Source: Myxococcales bacterium (GTDB taxonomy: Bacteria > Myxococcota_A > UBA9160 > UBA4427). From it: a DNA stretch of 64,000 nucleotides. Below, piece by piece: positions 58,945-64,000 of this stretch (position 1 is the stretch's first letter; each line of letters starts with the position of its first letter). Below the pieces are notes generated by a model. That model did not search any database and was not told the DNA's origin. It worked only from the letters and a program-made list of their open reading frames with translations. The position numbers and the translations under genes were made by a program. The stretch covers positions 186,001 through 250,000 of the forward strand of contig DUCN01000026.1 in assembly GCA_012959805.1 (NCBI GenBank), in the 5' to 3' direction.

Positions 58945-59823
58945 ATGTCCAATCATCTCATCAATGGAATCAAGATCGAAGTAGAGAGCCGAGGCCCAGC
59001 CGACGCGCCCTCCTTCCTCTTAATTCGCGGACTATCCACTCAGCTCATCCAGTGGCCCGAATGTTTTATCGACGCATTTATTGACGCGGGTTTTCGCGTC
59101 ATCCTTTTCGACAACCGCGATTGCGGGTTGTCTCATAAATTCAATGATGCCGGAACACCGACTCTTCCGGACCTCCTGTCCGGGAAGATCGACCCTCCTT
59201 ACGCAGTGGCCGACATGGCAAAAGATGCGGTCGGCGTCCTTGATCATCTAGGCGTCAGCTCTGCCCACGTCGCTGGAATCTCACTGGGCGGAATGATCGC
59301 TCAACACCTCGCTTTCTCTCATGGCAATCGCTTCCAATCGGTCGCGAGCATCATGTCGACCTCCGGCGCACCGGAGCTTCCACCGGGAACACCCGAAGCC
59401 ATCGAGTCCCTAACGTCCCAGCCCGAAGATCCAACCGACCGCGAATGCATTCTTAACCACAGCGTGAAAACCCAGCGCGTGATCGCAAGTCCCGAATATC
59501 CCCCGAGCGATGAAGAGTTGCGCAGCTATTTCGAACGAAGTTACGATCGCTGTTACTGCCCGGACGGCTCTGCAAGACAGCTCGCAGCAGTCGTATGTGA
59601 TGGCAGCCGCGTTGAACGCCTCCAGACTATTCATGTGCCTTTCCTGGTGCTTCACGGATCAGCGGACCCACTCATTCCGCTTGCATGCGGGGAAGACACC
59701 GCCAAACACGTTCCCGGTGCGAAGCTTGAAGTCGTCGCTGGAATGGGTCATGACATCACGAATGCGAATGCGCCCATTGTCGCGCGACATCTGATCGACC
59801 ACGCCCGCAGCGTCCTTTCCTAG
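58945..59823 (+). CDS. Alpha/beta hydrolase (esterase type)
   Basis: 292 residues from the ATG at 58945, preceded by AAAGGAGACGAG. The oxyanion region has LLIRGLSTQLIQWPE, strand-4 VILFDNRDCGLSHKF, and the nucleophile elbow VAGISLGGMIAQHLA. The catalytic acid is likely in LHGSADPLIP and the His in GMGHDITNAN. It belongs to the aclacinomycin-methylesterase-like branch. It is in an operon with the M20 peptidase; the two may deacylate or deesterify the same compound. Confidence 0.9.
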   Translation: MSNHLINGIKIEVESRGPADAPSFLLIRGLSTQLIQWPECFIDAFIDAGFRVILFDNRDCGLSHKFNDAGTPTLPDLLSGKIDPPYAVADMAKDAVGVLDHLGVSSAHVAGISLGGMIAQHLAFSHGNRFQSVASIMSTSGAPELPPGTPEAIESLTSQPEDPTDRECILNHSVKTQRVIASPEYPPSDEELRSYFERSYDRCYCPDGSARQLAAVVCDGSRVERLQTIHVPFLVLHGSADPLIPLACGEDTAKHVPGAKLEVVAGMGHDITNANAPIVARHLIDHARSVLS

Positions 59824-59832
59824 TGATCTGCC

Positions 59833-60290
59833 TTACGAAACGGGTCCAATTGAAACGTTTGCTTCTGGCCTGAGTCGGGACTCCGGGGCCCAGTTCCCAG
59901 ACCCCAAGAACTGCTCGGGAGTCTTTTCCCCGAGCGAACTTTGCGGTCGGAACTCATTGTACTCTTGGCGCCTATCTTCGAGCTTGGCCCGTACATCTTC
60001 CACAGGCAAGAACCCGTTCGGGTTCAAGCATTCATCTCGGAAGCTACCGTGAACGACTCGATGCATGCGCTATCTGCCGGATTTCCTGGACGAGGAAACC
60101 CAAAGGTCCAACGCCTTTGAGATGAACTCGGGTCCGCTGTCCAGATAGATTCGTTCTGGCTTGCCATGCGTCTGGACAACTTCATCCAAAAACTCAGCCA
60201 CGTCGGATCCGAAGCTCTTTGGAGCCGGGCGATCGCAAGGCCTTCTCGCCTATCGTTCTCGATCAACGTAAACGCTCTGAACCGACGGCC
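59833..60290 (-). pseudogene. IS3-family transposase (orfB) remnant
   Basis: Minus-strand pieces of the integrase core in at least two frames: FTLIENDRREGLAIARL and ALDLWVSSSRKSG-like upstream, then VHGSFRDECLNPNGFLPVED and RRQEYNEFRPQSSLGEKTP downstream, the usual C-terminal end of IS3/IS407-type orfB. Frameshifts separate them, and the first catalytic Asp region and orfA are missing. No flanking inverted repeats could be assigned. It marks the far end of the catabolic region that begins with the IS30 remnant. Confidence 0.75.
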
Positions 60291-60352
60291 GACATGACCA
60301 CCTCCTCAGAAATTGGCTGCGTGTTCTACCAGTTGGCGACGGTCCGTCATCG

Positions 60353-60823
60353 TCATGTCTGTCGCGCCACAAGCGCCAAGCCAACAAAGAGAAATACACC
60401 GCCAATCGGGACGAACACGACACCCAACCCCGGGTCGGGCGGATAGACGAAGAGTCCACCCAGGAAAAATCCACCGGGTAAAAGGACGGCGGCGGCAAAC
60501 AAACAAAGTGACGCCATTCGGAGTCGAGGTGACGGACGCAACTGTGACCAAGCGGCCCCAAGAGTGATGTGAATGAGCGCAATCAGCGCTCCATGGGCAT
60601 GAGCGAGCGTCCACATCAGACGCCGAGGCTCGGTCTCCTCGGATAGATAAGACCCAATTCGAAAGCCATGAAAGAACTCGAGCAGGAAGCCCAGAACGAT
60701 GAAGGTGAGGAGTGCGTAGAATCCGAATCTCAGATGCTGACGTCCTGGATCGCTTGTTTCAGCATCACTCATTACGCCGACTCCATTCCCATTCGTTGCA
60801 GACTCCGTTGATCTCGCCGTCAT
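60353..60823 (-). CDS. Small four-helix membrane protein coupled to an octahaem cytochrome
   Basis: 156 residues from the ATG at 60823, which overlaps the cytochrome stop in an ATGA; an ATG at 60772 is an alternative. Four hydrophobic helices: GFYALLTFIVLGFLLEFFHG, ALIALIHITLGAAW, CLFAAAVLLPGGFFLGGLF and GVVFVPIGGVFLFVGLALVA. A conserved-looking LAHAHGALIALIH motif could bind haem or metal. Similar small proteins are often annotated only as hypothetical. It may anchor or supply electrons for the cytochrome; that is inference from the overlap. Confidence 0.7.
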   Translation of the reverse strand: MTARSTESATNGNGVGVMSDAETSDPGRQHLRFGFYALLTFIVLGFLLEFFHGFRIGSYLSEETEPRRLMWTLAHAHGALIALIHITLGAAWSQLRPSPRLRMASLCLFAAAVLLPGGFFLGGLFVYPPDPGLGVVFVPIGGVFLFVGLALVARQT

Positions 60824-62706
60824 TCGGTGAGTGCGAGCGGTAGCATATTTCGCCCCTTCATCAGCTCTTCCCAAGCGCCGCGATCGAGTTCCGATGCATC
60901 CAACTTTAAGGGACCGGGCAAGGACATCCCCTTGTCGGACAATTGGTTTGCCCATTCTGCCTGGACGCGAAGGCGAGACTCTACACCGGCCTCTCCGGCT
61001 GAGGCGACATAGTCGAACTCGAGATCGCCGAATCCGGGCAGATTATTCAATGACTCTCCGGCGACCGCACGCACCGCGGAATAGCGATCACCCAGCAACT
61101 CCGCGAGATAGGGTGCCATCCAGTCGCTGCCTGCTGCTTTTTGTGCGGGCGCCCAGCCCATATACCAGGCGGCCAATGCCCGAACACCCGCGTCCCCGGT
61201 CGCTATCCAGCGCGGTCCGGCCGCCACCAAACGCCGCTCCTTGCCTAACAGAATCGGCTTCATTCCGTAGTCCTTGACCAGATGCGCCTGGGTCCATGCC
61301 AATGTCTTGTCGAGATGACAGGCATTGCATGCATTCGGCCGACCGGTTGCGCGTTCGGCGAGGGCATTCGGGCTACTCACCCGATGGCTCCGAATCGCCT
61401 TGAGCAGACCGTAGGTCGTATAGGGCATATGGCAGTTTTGACAGCGACTTCCAACAGAATCCACCGCATGATTCGTGTGGGACGAAGCATCACCCTCAAA
61501 TTTCGGATGACACTGTACGCAGGCTGCGTCGCCATCCATTTGAGGGGCAAGCTGATCTTCTGTGTCCTCATAGCCATGCATTGAATGACAAGAGAGGCAT
61601 GAAAATTCGCCACCCTGAAAACATGGCGACGCCTTCACGTCATTGAGTTCGCGACCGGCAACTCGAACACCCCCGTCTTTCCAGAATCGATCTCGCAAGA
61701 AGCGCGGCCCTTCCGCCTTCACGTGTCCGGCGACAACGCGACGCATACTTGGGTCTCGACTCTCCGGGCGTAAAACAAGTCGACCATCGGATTCAAGTTT
61801 GTCGCCTGGTAGAAAATCGTTCCAATGACCATCCCAAGAATCAGTCCCGGCATAAGACAGGATCGAATGACAGCGGCCACAGACATCAACCGATCGATTC
61901 GCGGTGAGTCGCGCGGGATTCACAATATTTGGATCAGCCTCGTCACGCTGCAAGCGCCTGCGTAGTGGCGACTGGTTGGCCTCTACATGTGGACCGGCTG
62001 GACCATGACAGGCCTCGCAGGCAATCCCAAACTCTGTGACCTTGGTATCACTGGCTTCACCCGCTTCCTGACCAACCCGCGGGCGACCCGCCGTACTGTG
62101 ACATTCGATACAGACTTCATTCCAATACACGAGTCCGAAGGGATCCTCGGGTGGCGAAAGAAACGAATCCGTGCGAGGGACCCAACGCTGCTGGTCGACG
62201 AGGTAGGTAAAGGGAAGATTGACCAACTCCCCCTGGTCCCCATTTTGTATCCAGAGAATCTGATGATTATGCGATCCCGTCGTCATGACGACGCGCGCCT
62301 CTCCGCCCGGGGCGCCGGTGACAGGATTCAGCACGGTGACCCAATACTCGTTGTCGCGCTCGCTCAGTCGGTATCGCTCGAGCCGCCGCTCTCCACCCGG
62401 CTTTCTCGGGGGAGCCAGCCATGACAACTCCACGTCGTCGAATCCGCCGACCATCGCGCTCGGAGTCGCAAGCTGCGTCATCTTCCGATGATAGGAGTCG
62501 TGCCATGCGCGATAGGGCTGGGGATGGCAGCTGCGGCAATCACGAGAGGAAACATAGTCGCCCTCAGACTGTTTCTTCGGTACGGCGTCTTCCAACTCGA
62601 GGCGCGACAGATGGCTCTCGTAGGGCCCCTCGTACCAAGCAAGAACCCGCCAAACACTCAGGCCAACTAACACGATGAGCATCGCACCAGCGATTACCCA
62701 CTCCAT
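60820..62706 (-). CDS. Octahaem c-type cytochrome, membrane-anchored
   Basis: About 628 residues from the ATG at 62706; an upstream TTG at 62721 would add 5. An N-terminal membrane helix (EWVIAGAMLIVLVGLSVW) is followed by a periplasmic domain with eight CxxCH haem sites: CRSCH, CIECH, CEACH, CGRCH, CLSCH, CVQCH, CQNCH and CNACH. The final 130 residues look like helical repeats without haem sites. It resembles the multihaem cytochrome/TPR-or-HEAT proteins common in aerobic soil and marine bacteria; a nitrogen- or sulfur-oxyanion reductase role is possible but not shown. It is coupled to the small membrane protein downstream. Confidence 0.88.
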   Translation of the reverse strand: MEWVIAGAMLIVLVGLSVWRVLAWYEGPYESHLSRLELEDAVPKKQSEGDYVSSRDCRSCHPQPYRAWHDSYHRKMTQLATPSAMVGGFDDVELSWLAPPRKPGGERRLERYRLSERDNEYWVTVLNPVTGAPGGEARVVMTTGSHNHQILWIQNGDQGELVNLPFTYLVDQQRWVPRTDSFLSPPEDPFGLVYWNEVCIECHSTAGRPRVGQEAGEASDTKVTEFGIACEACHGPAGPHVEANQSPLRRRLQRDEADPNIVNPARLTANRSVDVCGRCHSILSYAGTDSWDGHWNDFLPGDKLESDGRLVLRPESRDPSMRRVVAGHVKAEGPRFLRDRFWKDGGVRVAGRELNDVKASPCFQGGEFSCLSCHSMHGYEDTEDQLAPQMDGDAACVQCHPKFEGDASSHTNHAVDSVGSRCQNCHMPYTTYGLLKAIRSHRVSSPNALAERATGRPNACNACHLDKTLAWTQAHLVKDYGMKPILLGKERRLVAAGPRWIATGDAGVRALAAWYMGWAPAQKAAGSDWMAPYLAELLGDRYSAVRAVAGESLNNLPGFGDLEFDYVASAGEAGVESRLRVQAEWANQLSDKGMSLPGPLKLDASELDRGAWEELMKGRNMLPLALTE

Positions 62707-62888
62707 TCTACGCAAACCCAAGGCTCCTCTTCTCGGCGTCGTTCATCATACCATTGCGATCCCACAGCCGTGCGATCAACTTCCGTCACGCCGATTCATA
62801 GTCAGAGCGCATGAATATGTGGAACACAAAGTCTCCGGGCTGCACGAAAGCCAGACCCCGCGGGACCACAGCGAACGGTCACGGCTCC

Positions 62889-64000
62889 CTACTCCGAAAC
62901 CAGTCGCGACCAGGAGCCAGAGGTCAACAGCCAGAGCTGATGAATCGCCCGCGTACCGGCGACATGAAGCATTCGCCGGGACTGATGATCCGTCGGGTAG
63001 ACTTCGTCTGAGGCATCCGGAATCACGACGTAGTCGAACTCCAACCCCTTCACCTGCGAGACCGACGTGATATCGATCCCGGGCTTGAAACTAAATCGCC
63101 CATCCAAAACGAGCCGAACGGCGAGATGCTGATGCAATGCCTCGTAGAGCCTCTTGGCGGTTTCGTGCTCCCTCGCGATGACGGCAACCTGTGCGCCGGA
63201 TTCACGCGCAAGCAGCTCGGAGAGCGCATCACCTAACACGATCGAGGCATGCATCTCACTCGAAACTTCGGTTCTTGCGACCTCGGCGCCCTCCTTGGCG
63301 GCTATCGGAAGTCGTTCCGGCGCGAGCGGCCCAAGCACTCGATGCCCGAATTCGACGATTGGGCGCGTACAGCGATAGCTGGTCTCGAGCGTCACCGGCG
63401 CGGCCTGCTCCTGGCCCAGTGCGCTCATCACGGCATCCCAGCCGCCGAAGTCTGCGCCGACTCCGATCTGCTGGCCGGGATCCCCCGCGACGGTGACACA
63501 GCCTTCCGCTGAGATGGTCTGGCCTAATACCAGGAGCTCGACATCCGAGAGCTCTTGAGCTTCGTCCAAAACGACATGCGTGTAAGAACTCGCCGACCGC
63601 TCTTGCGCTAGAGACAGCCCGCATTTCAGGCGCCGAAGCTCGAGAAGTAGTGCGAAGTCTTCGACATCGATCGACCCCGCATCTTCAGTCGGCGTACCCG
63701 CATCCAAGGGTCGCCCATCGACTGCGCGTTTTCGATGCTCGGGAATCTGTGCAAATTCTTCTTCGGCGGTGACCGAGTACTGCAATCGCGTATGGGTGAG
63801 TACACGATCGACGGCATGGTCTGGAAGATCCCCGCCCGCTCGCTCCACGACCTGTTCGAGCAGGCTCCGATCGCCTAGGAGTCTTTCCCGATCGTTCTCG
63901 GGATCCGAGAACCGAGCGACGGCTTCCTTGAAAACTGTCTCCGCTGCCCGCGACCTTTCATCAACCGCGCCGACGACCCACATTGCATAGGCGTCTGCCA
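62889..64000 (-). CDS. UvrD-like superfamily I helicase (N-terminus beyond the right edge)
   Basis: C-terminal 370 codons of a UvrD/HelD-type helicase. The frame is open through the right edge. Motif II-type HVVLDEAQELSDVE, motif III VTVAGDPGQQIGVG, motif IV LETSYRCTRPIVEFG, motif V DITSVSQVKGLEFDYVVI and motif VI HVAGTRAIHQLWLLT are all present. The Walker A segment lies beyond the window. HelD and UvrD proteins act in RNA polymerase recycling or DNA repair; DEAQ and the spacing slightly favour the HelD-like group. Confidence 0.88.
   Translation of the reverse strand, partial: ADAYAMWVVGAVDERSRAAETVFKEAVARFSDPENDRERLLGDRSLLEQVVERAGGDLPDHAVDRVLTHTRLQYSVTAEEEFAQIPEHRKRAVDGRPLDAGTPTEDAGSIDVEDFALLLELRRLKCGLSLAQERSASSYTHVVLDEAQELSDVELLVLGQTISAEGCVTVAGDPGQQIGVGADFGGWDAVMSALGQEQAAPVTLETSYRCTRPIVEFGHRVLGPLAPERLPIAAKEGAEVARTEVSSEMHASIVLGDALSELLARESGAQVAVIAREHETAKRLYEALHQHLAVRLVLDGRFSFKPGIDITSVSQVKGLEFDYVVIPDASDEVYPTDHQSRRMLHVAGTRAIHQLWLLTSGSWSRLVSE

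Overview
The window reads as one contiguous stretch of a Gram-negative, aerobic bacterial chromosome with moderately high GC. An lpxD gene and a PBP2/RodA/MreBCD set show a Gram-negative rod. The hemX-hemA-hemC-cobA/hemD-hemB order, a sirohaem/haem fusion gene, CIRCE-type control of groESL and many acyl-CoA/steroid-type catabolic genes suggest a deltaproteobacterial-like lineage (Myxococcota, Desulfobacterota or Binatota in the broad sense). That placement is inference; no rRNA or tRNA gene is visible to settle it.

Region 1 (1-31 kb) is mostly conserved housekeeping. It holds polA (cut by the left edge), a gamma-carbonic anhydrase with a TetR regulator, cysK, a USP-lpxD-rnhB-truD operon, an LLM flavin oxidoreductase, and a tightly overlapping haem operon (hemX-hemA-hemC-cobA/hemD, then hemB and a DUF4177 gene). 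It continues with a macro-domain gene coupled to a deoxyhypusine-synthase-like gene, trxA beside a decayed cytochrome c gene, the elongasome cluster mreB-mreC-mreD-mrdA-rodA, a PpiD-like chaperone, folE, lexA and groES-groEL. The groESL leader carries a promoter and a CIRCE-like operator, and the operon ends in a strong hairpin terminator.

Region 2 (31-60 kb) is accessory and catabolic, and lies between two dead insertion-sequence remnants (IS30-type at 31.23 kb, IS3-type at 59.83 kb). It includes a broken cytochrome P450, a nitronate monooxygenase, and an amidohydrolase/alpha-beta hydrolase/enoyl-CoA hydratase group. These are followed by a PQQ dehydrogenase/VOC/TauD operon, a GST, and a DUF35 + SCP2-thiolase pair like steroid side-chain retro-aldolases. 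Further on are an amidohydrolase-SDR operon divergent from a TetR-Rieske oxygenase operon, pdxH, a truncated rhodanese, a MAPEG protein, a histidine-rich multipass membrane protein, a Baeyer-Villiger-type monooxygenase, TerC, an M20 peptidase and another hydrolase. Several genes here are decaying: P450, a cysteine-synthase-like gene, a TPR membrane protein and an alpha/beta hydrolase fragment.

Region 3 (60-64 kb) holds an octahaem cytochrome c translationally coupled to a small four-helix membrane protein, and a UvrD-like helicase cut by the right edge.

A recurring oddity is a set of short tandem arrays of 24-28 bp: two heptamer arrays of four copies each, two ATCGGA-type hexamer arrays of four copies, and a nonamer array of three copies. 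They sit at gene ends, in leaders, or inside a broken gene. In the P450, losing exactly one heptamer would restore the reading frame.
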